The notes beneath the pieces were generated by a model. The model saw only the letters and a program-made list of their open reading frames with translations, was not told where the DNA came from and did no database searches. 64,000 nt of DNA from positions 124,001 through 188,000 of the forward strand of contig NZ_JBJYIN010000005.1 in the NCBI RefSeq assembly GCF_046237015.1, in the 5' to 3' direction. Positions 1-8,580 of the stretch are shown in pieces. The translations under genes were made by a program, and so were the position numbers. The DNA comes from JBJYIN01 sp046237015 (GTDB lineage Bacteria; Pseudomonadota; Gammaproteobacteria; Enterobacterales; Enterobacteriaceae). The first letter of the stretch is position 1. Every line of letters starts with the position of its first letter.

Positions 1-1059
1 CGATTCGGCAAACCGTTTGGCGGCTATAAAATGATCGATGTTCCCGAACCCGTATGCGGGCCTGATGATGTGGTTGTGGAGATCAAAGCGGCGGCGATCT
101 GCGGAGCAGATATGAAGCATTATAAGGTCGATAACGGCTCCGAAGAGCTAAACTCAATCCGGGGGCATGAATTCGCAGGTAAGATTGTCAAAGTGGGTCA
201 AAACGTTAAAGACTGGAAAATCGGCCAGCGTGTCGTCTCTGATAATAGCGGCCACGTATGTGGTGTATGCCCAGCCTGTGAGCAGGGTGATTTTCTGTGT
301 TGTACAGAAAAAGTAAATCTGGGCTTGGACAACAATACCTGGGGTGGCGGTTTTTCAAAATATTGCCTCGTTCCAGGTGAAATTCTCAAAATTCATCGCC
401 ATGCGCTGTGGGAAATTCCTGCCAATGTTCAATATGAAGAGGCAGCGGTGCTCGATCCCATTTGCAATGCTTACAAATCCATTGCACAGCAATCAAAATT
501 CCTTCCTGGTCAAGATGTTGTGGTTATCGGTACTGGCCCGTTGGGCTTATTCTCCGTACAAATGGCCCGGATTATGGGCGCAGTCAATATTGTTGTCGTT
601 GGACTGGAAGAGGATGTTAGCGTCCGTTTTGGCGTAGCAAAAGCGCTGGGGGCGACAGCGGCGGTCAATGCTTCTCGTGAAGATGTGGTTGCACGTTGCC
701 AGGAAATTTGTGGGAAAGACAACCTCGGGTTGGTGATCGAATGTTCTGGTGCAAATATTGCCCTGAAACAATCCATCGAAATGCTCCGTCCTAATGGAGA
801 GGTCGTTCGGGTCGGCATGGGATTTAAACCACTGGATTTCTCCATCAACGATATTACCGCCTGGAATAAAAGCATTATTGGTCATATGGCATATGACTCT
901 ACGTCCTGGCGCAATGCACTGCGATTGCTGGAAAGTGGAGCCATTCAGGTTCAGCCCATGATTACACACCGTATTGGGCTGTCTGAGTGGGAAAAAGGGT
1001 TTGAAGCGATGGCAAATAAAACGGCAATTAAAGTCATTATGCATTATGACTACGATTAG
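1..1059 (+). CDS. Zinc-dependent alcohol/polyol dehydrogenase (5' end outside window)
   Basis: Medium-chain zinc dehydrogenase expected to oxidise a secondary alcohol or polyol with NAD(P). The reading frame is open to base 1, so the protein begins upstream; an internal ATG at 31 is not the likely start. Visible are the catalytic-zinc residues in ICGADMKHY and RGHEFAG, a structural-zinc cysteine cluster (CGVCPACEQGDFLCC) and a Rossmann nucleotide site VVIGTGPLG. It is the first visible gene of a co-directional operon running to 7043 and is 17 bp upstream of the epimerase gene. The substrate is unknown; a second zinc dehydrogenase in the same operon suggests two oxidation steps or two substrates. 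Family call is firm, specificity is not. Confidence 0.9.
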   Translation, partial: RFGKPFGGYKMIDVPEPVCGPDDVVVEIKAAAICGADMKHYKVDNGSEELNSIRGHEFAGKIVKVGQNVKDWKIGQRVVSDNSGHVCGVCPACEQGDFLCCTEKVNLGLDNNTWGGGFSKYCLVPGEILKIHRHALWEIPANVQYEEAAVLDPICNAYKSIAQQSKFLPGQDVVVIGTGPLGLFSVQMARIMGAVNIVVVGLEEDVSVRFGVAKALGATAAVNASREDVVARCQEICGKDNLGLVIECSGANIALKQSIEMLRPNGEVVRVGMGFKPLDFSINDITAWNKSIIGHMAYDSTSWRNALRLLESGAIQVQPMITHRIGLSEWEKGFEAMANKTAIKVIMHYDYD

Positions 1060-1076
1060 CAAATCCGGGGGATATC

Positions 1077-1769
1077 GTGAAAAGAAAACTCTTATTAGCG
1101 CCCTCAATGGGATGCTGCCATCTTTTTAAAATGGAAAAAGAAATCTGTTTTATCGATCAGCATGCTGACTTTCTGCATATGGATATTAAAGATGGCAACT
1201 ATGTCAAAACCTTTGGCATAGGACCGGATTTTCTGAATGCCATTAAACATGTTGTCACTAAACCCATGGATGCGCACCTGATGGTCGCGCACCCACAAGA
1301 TTTTATTGAAGCGTGTGTCGATGCCGGAGCAACTTATATTACCCCGCATACAGATTGCATTGAAAAAGATGCATTTATCACTATCAATAAAATTAAGCGT
1401 CTGGGATGTAAAGCCGGGATAGCATTAAACCCGGCCGCACCACTTGAAAGTATTAAATATTATCTTCCTCTGTTAGATAAAGTCACCATTATGGTTGTTG
1501 ATGCTGGTTACCCTGGGCAAAAACCGATTATTCAGATGTATGAAAAAATCAGAACCCTAGTGCAATGGCGAAAAGATATGGCGTTAGATTTCATTATTGA
1601 AGCCGATGGTTCTATGTGCCGGGAAATATATGGTCCACTATACCATGCAGGTGCAGACATGGTGGTATTAGGACCACCTGCATTATGGAACCTACATGAA
1701 GATATCGAAGTGGCATGGAATATGATGGAAAAAGAAGTTGAAGCGGGAATAAAAGAATATAACAACTAA
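1077..1769 (+). CDS. Ribulose-phosphate 3-epimerase family protein, AlsE-like
   Basis: TIM-barrel epimerase of the Rpe/AlsE family, 230 aa, the usual length. It starts at GTG 1077 behind a GGGGG-type ribosome site. Family signatures are visible: the N-terminal APSM strand, HMDIKDGNYV (metal-binding His and Asp), MDAHLMV, and VVDAGYPGQ in place of the usual MTVNPGFxGQ, then EADGS. In E. coli AlsE interconverts D-allulose 6-phosphate and D-fructose 6-phosphate. Here, next to a sugar kinase and a class II aldolase, it probably epimerises a ketose phosphate within the same pathway. The glycine/proline-rich loop differs from housekeeping Rpe, which argues for a specialised substrate. Confidence 0.85.
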   Translation: MKRKLLLAPSMGCCHLFKMEKEICFIDQHADFLHMDIKDGNYVKTFGIGPDFLNAIKHVVTKPMDAHLMVAHPQDFIEACVDAGATYITPHTDCIEKDAFITINKIKRLGCKAGIALNPAAPLESIKYYLPLLDKVTIMVVDAGYPGQKPIIQMYEKIRTLVQWRKDMALDFIIEADGSMCREIYGPLYHAGADMVVLGPPALWNLHEDIEVAWNMMEKEVEAGIKEYNN

Positions 1770-1797
1770 CAATTCATTATTTCGTGAGGGTCGTTTC

Positions 1798-3186
1798 ATG
1801 GGAAATACAATTAAGAAGCCCAATTGTGGGGCCAGGCTCGATCGTCTTCCTGATAGCCGATGGCATTATTCTATGTTCGGGATGGTTGCATTTGGATTAC
1901 TCGTTTGTTGGAGTAATGCCGTCGGTGGATTAATGCTGGCGCAGCTAAAAGAAATTGGTTGGACAAATAACAGCACCAGCGCGACGTTTTCTGCTATTAC
2001 CACCGCAGGGATGTTCGCTGGTGCACTTATCGGCGGAATTATTGGTGATAAAATCGGGCGGCGAAACGGTTATTTATTATATGAAGCGATTCATATTGTT
2101 GCCATGCTGGTCGGTGCGCTCTCCCCCAATATGATGTTTTTAATTGCCTGCCGGTTCGTCATGGGATTTGGGCTGGGGGCATTGCTGGTCACCCTATTTG
2201 CAGGCTATACCGAATATATGCCAGGCCGCAATCGGGGAACCTGGTCAAGTCGGGTATCGTTCATCGGTAACTGGTCCTATCCACTCTGTTCTCTGATCGC
2301 TATGGCGATGACGCCAGCCATTGCCGCAGAGTGGAACTGGCGTATCCAATTAGTTATACCGTCCGTCTTATCTCTTATCGCCACTTATATTGCGTATAAG
2401 AGCTTCCCGGAATCACCGCGCTGGCTTGAAACTCAGGGGCGATATGAAGAAGCAGAAAAAATCATTTCTACCATAGAACATAAAATCGAGCAGCAAACCG
2501 GAAAACCGCTCCCGCCAATAACAACGATGTCGGAAGCGCATCAACCAAAAGTTGTGCCGTATTCAGCCTTATTGCGCGGCGTATTATTAAAACGTGTCAT
2601 TCTTGGATCATTCGTTCTCATCGCAATGAACGTTGTTCAATATACGTTAATTAACTGGTTGCCAACTATTTTCATGACTCAGGGAATCAATCTGAAAGAT
2701 TCGATTGTGCTTAATACCATGAGTATGTTCGGTGCACCATTTGGTATTTTTATTGCGATGTTAGTCATGGATAAAATATCCAGAAAATTCATGGGGGTCG
2801 GCCTACTGCTATTAATTGCGCTATTGGGCTATATCTACGCCCAGCAAAGTAGCATGTTCATGATTTCCCTTATTGGTTTCTTCCTGATTACGTTTGTCTA
2901 TATGTATGTCTGTTATGCCTCGGCTGTTTATGTCCCTGAAATATGGCCGACGGAAGCGAAATTGCGCGGTTCTGGGTTAGCCAATGCGGTTGGTCGCGTT
3001 AGTGGTATCGCCGCGCCTTACGCCGTCGCCGTGCTATTAGATAACTATGGTGTTTCCGGCGTATTCGTCCTGCTTGGTTCAGTTTCCGTCATTGTCGCCA
3101 TGGTAATTGCAGTAATCGGTATCGAAACAAAGGGTGCATCAGTAGAAACCATTGGGTTTGATGCAGTCGTTAATAAGAAAGCATAA
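1798..3186 (+). CDS. MFS transporter, sugar/organic acid type
   Basis: Major facilitator superfamily permease of 462 aa with about twelve hydrophobic segments. The MFS signature between TM2 and TM3 is seen as GDKIGRRNG, and PESPRWL follows TM6, as in sugar and aromatic-acid porters. It lies inside the operon between the epimerase and the second dehydrogenase and is presumably the uptake route for the substrate of the pathway. A paralogue at 8581-9936 shares the N-terminal GARLDRLP motif and the overall layout. The substrate cannot be read from sequence. Confidence 0.85.
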   Translation: MGNTIKKPNCGARLDRLPDSRWHYSMFGMVAFGLLVCWSNAVGGLMLAQLKEIGWTNNSTSATFSAITTAGMFAGALIGGIIGDKIGRRNGYLLYEAIHIVAMLVGALSPNMMFLIACRFVMGFGLGALLVTLFAGYTEYMPGRNRGTWSSRVSFIGNWSYPLCSLIAMAMTPAIAAEWNWRIQLVIPSVLSLIATYIAYKSFPESPRWLETQGRYEEAEKIISTIEHKIEQQTGKPLPPITTMSEAHQPKVVPYSALLRGVLLKRVILGSFVLIAMNVVQYTLINWLPTIFMTQGINLKDSIVLNTMSMFGAPFGIFIAMLVMDKISRKFMGVGLLLLIALLGYIYAQQSSMFMISLIGFFLITFVYMYVCYASAVYVPEIWPTEAKLRGSGLANAVGRVSGIAAPYAVAVLLDNYGVSGVFVLLGSVSVIVAMVIAVIGIETKGASVETIGFDAVVNKKA

Positions 3187-3202
3187 AAATAAGGAATGAA
3201 AG

Positions 3203-4246
3203 ATGAACAATACCAAAGCAATTTTAAAAGTTCCGGGCACGATGAAAATTATTCCGGCTGACGTTCCTGTCCCTAAAGATGACGAAGTATTATTAAAAGT
3301 AGAATATGTCGGTATTTGTGGTTCTGATGTTCATGGATTTGAATCAGGTCCTTTTATTCCTCCCAAAGATCCTAATCAGGAAATTGGTTTAGGACATGAG
3401 TGTGCCGGAACGGTCGCCGCCATTGGACGTAAAGTCACTAAATTCAAAGTAGGCGACAGAGTCAATATTGAACCGGGCGTCCCCTGCGGGAAATGTCATT
3501 ATTGTCTGGAAGGTAAATACAATATTTGCCCTGATGTCGACTTTATGGCAACGCAGCCAAACTATCGAGGCGCACTCACACATTATCTTTGTCACCCGGA
3601 AAGTTTTACCTACAAGCTACCGGATAATATGGACACCATGGAAGGCGCGCTGGTTGAACCGGCGGCGGTCGGTATTCACGCGGCCATGCTGGCTGACGTC
3701 AAGCCAGGAAAGAAAATCATTATTCTGGGCGCAGGCTGTATCGGCCTGATGACACTGCAAGCCTGCCGTTGTATGGGTGCATCTGACATTGTGGTTGTCG
3801 ATGTGCTGGAAAAAAGATTGGCAATGGCGCGCCAATTAGGTGCACGGGACGTCATTGATGGCAGCAAAGATGATGTCATCACGAAAAGTAAAACCATTCT
3901 TGGCGACGCCGGGGCGGATATTGTCTTTGAAACCGCCGGTTCGCTAACCACCGTAAAACAAACGCCACATCTTGTGATGCGCGGTGGAAAAATCATGATT
4001 GTCGGTACCGTACCGGGAGACTCACCGATTAATTTTCTCAAAATTAATCGCGAAGTCACCATTCAAACTGTATTTCGCTATGCCAATCGCTATCCCATAA
4101 CCATTGACGCGATTTCATCAGGGAAATTCGATGTGAAATCAATGGTGACGAATATTTACGATTATCAGGATGTACAGCGTGCCTTTGAAGAGTCGGTAAA
4201 TAATAAAAAAGACATCATCAAAGGCGTAATTAAGATCACCGATTGA
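3203..4246 (+). CDS. Zinc-dependent sorbitol/xylitol dehydrogenase-like protein
   Basis: Second medium-chain zinc dehydrogenase of the operon, 347 aa, typical of the sorbitol/xylitol dehydrogenase branch. Visible motifs: VGICGSDVHGFESG (catalytic Cys), GLGHECAGTV (catalytic His-Glu), the structural-zinc cluster CGKCHYCLEGKYNIC and the Rossmann loop ILGAGCIGL followed by VVDVLEKR, an Asp-ended strand that favours NAD over NADP. The start ATG 3203 follows AAGGAATGAAAG. It probably oxidises a polyol to a ketose that feeds the kinase and aldolase downstream. The exact polyol is not determinable. Confidence 0.88.
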   Translation: MNNTKAILKVPGTMKIIPADVPVPKDDEVLLKVEYVGICGSDVHGFESGPFIPPKDPNQEIGLGHECAGTVAAIGRKVTKFKVGDRVNIEPGVPCGKCHYCLEGKYNICPDVDFMATQPNYRGALTHYLCHPESFTYKLPDNMDTMEGALVEPAAVGIHAAMLADVKPGKKIIILGAGCIGLMTLQACRCMGASDIVVVDVLEKRLAMARQLGARDVIDGSKDDVITKSKTILGDAGADIVFETAGSLTTVKQTPHLVMRGGKIMIVGTVPGDSPINFLKINREVTIQTVFRYANRYPITIDAISSGKFDVKSMVTNIYDYQDVQRAFEESVNNKKDIIKGVIKITD

Positions 4247-4264
4247 AAAGAAGAGGAATGAAAT

Positions 4265-5101
4265 ATGTTGGCAAATATTCAATATTGGGAAAACCAGGCC
4301 CAAAATAAGCAGTACGCCATACCGCATTTTAATGTCTGGAACGCGGAAATGCTGATGGGTGTCATTGATGCAGCGGAAGAAGCTAAGTCTCCGGTCATTA
4401 TTTCTTTCGGTACAGGATTTGTGGGTAATACTTCATTTGAAGATTTCTCTCACATGATGGTATCGATGGCAAAAAAAGCCACGGTTCCCGTCATTACCCA
4501 TTGGGATCATGGCCGGAGCATGGAAATTATTCAAAATGCCTGGTTGCATGGCATGAACTCTTTAATGAGGGATGCATCGGCATTTGATTTTGAAGAGAAT
4601 ATTCGCTTAACCAAAGAAGCTGTCGATTATTTTCATCCGCTCGGTATTCCAATGGAAGCAGAGTTAGGACATGTCGGTAATGAAACCGTCTACGAAGAAG
4701 CCTTAGCAACCTATCACTATACCGATCCCAATCAGGCTGCGGAATTTGTTGAAAGAACCGGCTGTGATTCGCTAGCGGTCGCCATCGGCAATCAGCACGG
4801 TGTTTATACTTCAGAGCCAAAACTCAATTTTGATGTGATTGCCAAAGTACGTGATGCCGTATCCGTACCATTAGTATTACATGGTGCATCGGGCATTAGC
4901 GATGCCGATGTTCGCACCGCAATTTCACTCGGTATCGCAAAAATTAATATCCACACGGAATTGTGCCTAGCCGCCATGGACGCGGTAAAAGAAAACGCGC
5001 AACAACCTTTTTTACACCTCGAAAGAGAAGTGAGAAAAGCAATAAAAGAACGGGCGCTCGAAAAAATTCGCCTGTTTGGTTCTGATGGCAAAGCGGAATA
5101 G
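4265..5101 (+). CDS. Class II ketose-bisphosphate aldolase
   Basis: Zinc aldolase of the fructose/tagatose-bisphosphate class II family, 278 aa. Metal and phosphate-binding motifs are present in order: THWDHG (Asp and His), EAELGHVGNE, AIGNQHGVY, LHGASG and KINIHTEL. It should cleave a phosphorylated ketose to DHAP or a related C3 phosphate plus an aldehyde. The start ATG 4265 is preceded by AAGAGGAATGAA. It is placed directly before a PfkB kinase (5-bp gap), so kinase and aldolase probably act in sequence. Variation around the active site (HWDHG rather than HLDHG, GASG rather than GGSG) hints at a non-standard substrate. Confidence 0.88.
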   Translation: MLANIQYWENQAQNKQYAIPHFNVWNAEMLMGVIDAAEEAKSPVIISFGTGFVGNTSFEDFSHMMVSMAKKATVPVITHWDHGRSMEIIQNAWLHGMNSLMRDASAFDFEENIRLTKEAVDYFHPLGIPMEAELGHVGNETVYEEALATYHYTDPNQAAEFVERTGCDSLAVAIGNQHGVYTSEPKLNFDVIAKVRDAVSVPLVLHGASGISDADVRTAISLGIAKINIHTELCLAAMDAVKENAQQPFLHLEREVRKAIKERALEKIRLFGSDGKAE

Positions 5102-5106
5102 TTTTA

Positions 5107-6066
5107 ATGAAAAAGATCGATGTTATTTGTCTCGGCGCAGCAATTGTTGATATTCCCTTGCAGCCGGTCAATAAAAATATATTTGAAATCGAATCCTATC
5201 CGCTTGAGCGGATTGCCATGACAATCGGCGGGGATGCAATCAATGAAGCAACGATCATTTCCCGATTAGGACACAGAACGGCGCTGATGAGTCGGATCGG
5301 CAAAGATGCGGCGGGCAGTTTTATTCTAACTGCCTGCCGCAGAGAAGGGATTGATACGCTGAATCTGAAACAGGATGAACATATTGATACCTCAATGAAT
5401 GTGGGCCTGGTGACAGAGGACGGAGAACGAACTTTTGTGACCAATCGTAACGGCAGTCTGTGGAAACTGAATATCGACGATGTGGATTTCTCCCGTTTCG
5501 CCGATGCGCGACTTCTCTCTATGGCCAGTATCTTTAATAGCCCGCTTTTGGATGGTAAAGCATTAGTCAGGATATTTAAAAAAGCCAGAGCAGAGAATTT
5601 GATTATTTGTGCAGACATGATCAAACCACGACTGAAAGAAACGCTGGACGATATTCGTGATGCATTGAGTTACGTAGATTATTTGTTCCCCAATTATGAC
5701 GAAGCTCGTTTATTAACGGGGGAAACAGAATTAACGGCAATTGCCGATCGTTTCCTGCAATGTGGCGTAAAAACCGTCGTAATCAAAACCGGTAAGCACG
5801 GCTGTTTCATTAAGAACCAGGAAGGCGAGTTCGTCATTCCAGCAATTAAAGGGATATGGGCTATCGATACCATTGGTGCCGGCGATAATTTTGCTTCTGG
5901 GTTTATTTCAGGGCTTTTAGAAGGCAAGACACTGATTGAATGTGCCCGTTTTGCAAACGCTACTGCGGCTATTTCAGTACAAAGCGTCGGCGCAACGACA
6001 GGCGTTAAACATCGGGCACAGGTTGAAGAACAATTAAAATGCTATGAGGGGCAGGAACATCAATGA
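5107..6066 (+). CDS. PfkB-family carbohydrate kinase
   Basis: Ribokinase/PfkB fold sugar kinase of 319 aa. The N-terminal substrate segment GGDAINEATIISRLG and the C-terminal signature DTIGAGDNFASGF, with the catalytic Asp in GAGD, are both intact. It should phosphorylate a sugar or keto-sugar with ATP in the cytoplasm. Its stop codon overlaps the start of the next gene as ATGA (6063-6066), so translation is probably coupled. With the aldolase it makes up the lower part of the pathway. Confidence 0.88.
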   Translation: MKKIDVICLGAAIVDIPLQPVNKNIFEIESYPLERIAMTIGGDAINEATIISRLGHRTALMSRIGKDAAGSFILTACRREGIDTLNLKQDEHIDTSMNVGLVTEDGERTFVTNRNGSLWKLNIDDVDFSRFADARLLSMASIFNSPLLDGKALVRIFKKARAENLIICADMIKPRLKETLDDIRDALSYVDYLFPNYDEARLLTGETELTAIADRFLQCGVKTVVIKTGKHGCFIKNQEGEFVIPAIKGIWAIDTIGAGDNFASGFISGLLEGKTLIECARFANATAAISVQSVGATTGVKHRAQVEEQLKCYEGQEHQ

Positions 6067-7043
6067 AAATGATACCATTGGGTAAAACGGGGCTGGAAAT
6101 TTCTCAAATTGGCCTTGGCACTTGGGCTATTGGTGGCGGGCCTGCCTGGAATGGCGATCTGGATACACAGGTTTGCCTTGATACTATTCATGAAGCCTAT
6201 CGTTGCGGAGTCAATCTTATTGACACGGCCCCAGGATATAATTTCGGTAATAGTGAAGTTATTGTTGGTCAGGCGATTCAGCATCTGGATCGTAAGAAAA
6301 TTATTGTTGAAACCAAATGCGGCATCGTGTGGGAACGGCAAGGGAGCCTGTTTAATAAAGTTGGCGATCGGCAACTCTATAAAAACCTGACACCCGAATC
6401 TATCCGGGCAGAAATCGAAGAGAGCCTGGCGCGTCTTAATACCGACTATATCGATATTTATATGACGCATTGGCAGTCCGTCCCCCCTTATTTCACACCG
6501 ATTTCAGACACCATGAAGGTGCTGAATGAATTAAAACAGGAAGGGAAAATTCGATCTATTGGCGCGGCAAATGTTGATATCCAACATATAGAGAGCTATT
6601 TACAATATGGCGATCTGGATATCGTTCAGGCCAAATACAGTCTTTTGGATCGCAAAATTGAAAAGGATATTCTGCCGCTATGTGCCAAACATGGCATTGT
6701 CTTGCAGGTTTATTCACCGCTCGAACAAGGATTACTCACGGGAACCATAACCAAGGATTATCTTCCAACTGGCGCACGTGCCAATAAAGAATGGTTCCAG
6801 AAAGAAAAAATGTGTCGGGTCATCGACATGCTTACGCAATGGCAACCGCTGTGCGAGAAGTATCGCTGTACGATCCCAACGCTGGCGCTGGCTTGGACGC
6901 TGGCACAAAACAAATACATTTCTTTATTGAGCGGCGCGACATCGCCACAACAGGTCAGAGAAAACGTAGCAGCAACAGCATTACGTCTTTCTGATGAAGA
7001 TATTTTATTAATACGCAGAATGGCGGAAGCACTTGATCGCTGA
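6063..7043 (+). CDS. Aldo/keto reductase
   Basis: NADPH-dependent (beta/alpha)8 oxidoreductase of 326 aa. The catalytic tetrad is visible: Asp in NLIDTAPGY, Tyr in the same motif, Lys in VETKCG and His in YMTHWQS. The C-terminal SGATSPQQVRENV is the usual cofactor-phosphate segment. It is translationally coupled to the kinase and ends the operon. It might reduce the aldehyde released by the aldolase or an incoming aldose. No clear intrinsic terminator is seen before the regulator gene. Confidence 0.87.
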   Translation: MKMIPLGKTGLEISQIGLGTWAIGGGPAWNGDLDTQVCLDTIHEAYRCGVNLIDTAPGYNFGNSEVIVGQAIQHLDRKKIIVETKCGIVWERQGSLFNKVGDRQLYKNLTPESIRAEIEESLARLNTDYIDIYMTHWQSVPPYFTPISDTMKVLNELKQEGKIRSIGAANVDIQHIESYLQYGDLDIVQAKYSLLDRKIEKDILPLCAKHGIVLQVYSPLEQGLLTGTITKDYLPTGARANKEWFQKEKMCRVIDMLTQWQPLCEKYRCTIPTLALAWTLAQNKYISLLSGATSPQQVRENVAATALRLSDEDILLIRRMAEALDR

Positions 7044-7128
7044 TATCACAGATCGTTTGCCTTTTTTCTCCGTAAAAGCAAGTCAAATACTGTGATTCAG
7101 ACATAATTCTTTGGAGATAAAGATATCG

Positions 7129-7153
7129 TATGACATACTATTCGCTTGTCATA
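7129..7153. promoter_or_regulatory. Candidate operator of the DeoR/GlpR regulator
   Basis: A perfect inverted repeat TATGACA-N11-TGTCATA lies 27 bp upstream of the GTG start of the DeoR-family gene. A second, wider pair, ATCACAG at 7045-7051 and CTGTGAT at 7090-7096, is further upstream. Position and symmetry fit autoregulation; binding is inferred. Confidence 0.4.
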
Positions 7154-7180
7154 AAATAGATGAAAACAAGGGTAAACATC

Positions 7181-7939
7181 GTGTCAGCCAGAGATCGTCA
7201 TCAGACAATTAAGCAAATGGTCACCAACGATAAGAAGGTTACGGTTGCTAACTTAAGTCACATGTTTAAGGTTACGGAAGAAACGATTCGCCGGGATCTT
7301 GAGAAACTGGAAGGTGAAGGATTTGTCACAAGAACCTATGGCGGTGCCGTTCTCAACACCAGTAACTTGTCTGATAGTGTGCATTTCTATAAAAGGGCGA
7401 AGTCCTTTCTGGAGGAAAAGAAAGCTATCGCCCTAAAAGCACTCCCTTTTATTAAAAATAAAACAACTATCGCTGCTGATTCAAGTACAACGGTGATGGA
7501 GCTTCTGAAATTATTAAAAGACAGAAGTGATCTAACCCTATTAACCAATTCAGCAGAGGCGTTTCATGAACTGGCACAGTCAGACATTAACGTTGTCTCT
7601 ACTGGAGGAGAACTCAATAAAAACACACTCTCTTTACAAGGCATGATCACCAAAGAAGTGATCGCTAAATATCACCTTGATATTATGGTCATGAGTTGTA
7701 AGGGATTAGATATACAAAATGGAGCGCTTGATTCCAACGAGGCAGAAGCGGAAATCAAAAAAACGATGGTCAGTCAGTCAACAGAGGTGGCGTTATTGAT
7801 TGATCACTCAAAATTTGACAGAAAAGCATTTGTTCGTCTGGTTGAGCTTGAGCATATTAATTATATCATTACTGATATCAAGCCAAATGATAAATGGATT
7901 TCACTCTGTGAAAAAAAAGGAATCAAGTTGATATTCTAG
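7181..7939 (+). CDS. DeoR/GlpR-family transcriptional regulator
   Basis: Sugar-responsive repressor of 252 aa. The N-terminal winged HTH carries the family signature TEETIRRDLEKLEGEG and TRTYGGAV; the C-terminal half is the DeoR sensor domain that binds sugar phosphates (STTVMELLK, TNSAE, STGGELN, DSNEAEAEIKK). I choose GTG 7181 because it has AAGGG eight bases upstream and gives the usual N-terminus (SARDRHQ); an in-frame ATG at 7160 lacks a ribosome site. It directly follows the catabolic operon on the same strand and is its probable regulator, with a sugar phosphate of that pathway as effector. Confidence 0.88.
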   Translation: MSARDRHQTIKQMVTNDKKVTVANLSHMFKVTEETIRRDLEKLEGEGFVTRTYGGAVLNTSNLSDSVHFYKRAKSFLEEKKAIALKALPFIKNKTTIAADSSTTVMELLKLLKDRSDLTLLTNSAEAFHELAQSDINVVSTGGELNKNTLSLQGMITKEVIAKYHLDIMVMSCKGLDIQNGALDSNEAEAEIKKTMVSQSTEVALLIDHSKFDRKAFVRLVELEHINYIITDIKPNDKWISLCEKKGIKLIF

Positions 7940-7985
7940 AAAATCATGATGGTATATTTCTTAATTGGATAGATAACATTATATC

Positions 7986-8326
<341 letters not shown>

Positions 8327-8334
8327 TCTAATTG

Positions 8335-8390
8335 AACACTTAACTAAGAGGTAGTACAACAACGCATCAATGCGTTCTCAAGTGTTTTTT
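8335..8390 (+). terminator. Possible composite terminator hairpin
   Basis: Outer stem AACACTT/AAGTGTT and inner stem AACGCAT/ATGCGTT followed by a T run. It could end transcription from the DeoR gene or the repeat. The outer loop is long, so support is moderate. Confidence 0.4.
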
Positions 8391-8500
8391 AATCAATATT
8401 ATCACCCACCATTATTAATAATGAATGGCGGTATGCTTCACTATATAAAACAAAAATATTATTTCTAATTTAGGCCATTACTCATTCGAGTAACGAGCAC

Positions 8501-8536
8501 AGTTACGCACATGCAACGTGAAGTACCGTGGATATA
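8501..8536. repeat. Relic of the MITE-like right end
   Basis: ACGCACATGCAACGTGAAGT followed by ACCGTGGATATA is a diverged copy of the right terminus of the repeat at 7986-8326. No matching left end is near. It lies just upstream of the MFS gene and creates a spurious upstream GTG at 8518. Confidence 0.5.
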
Positions 8537-8580
8537 TTAAAAACCTACATCTTACCAGGTTACACCATGAGGCAATGATC

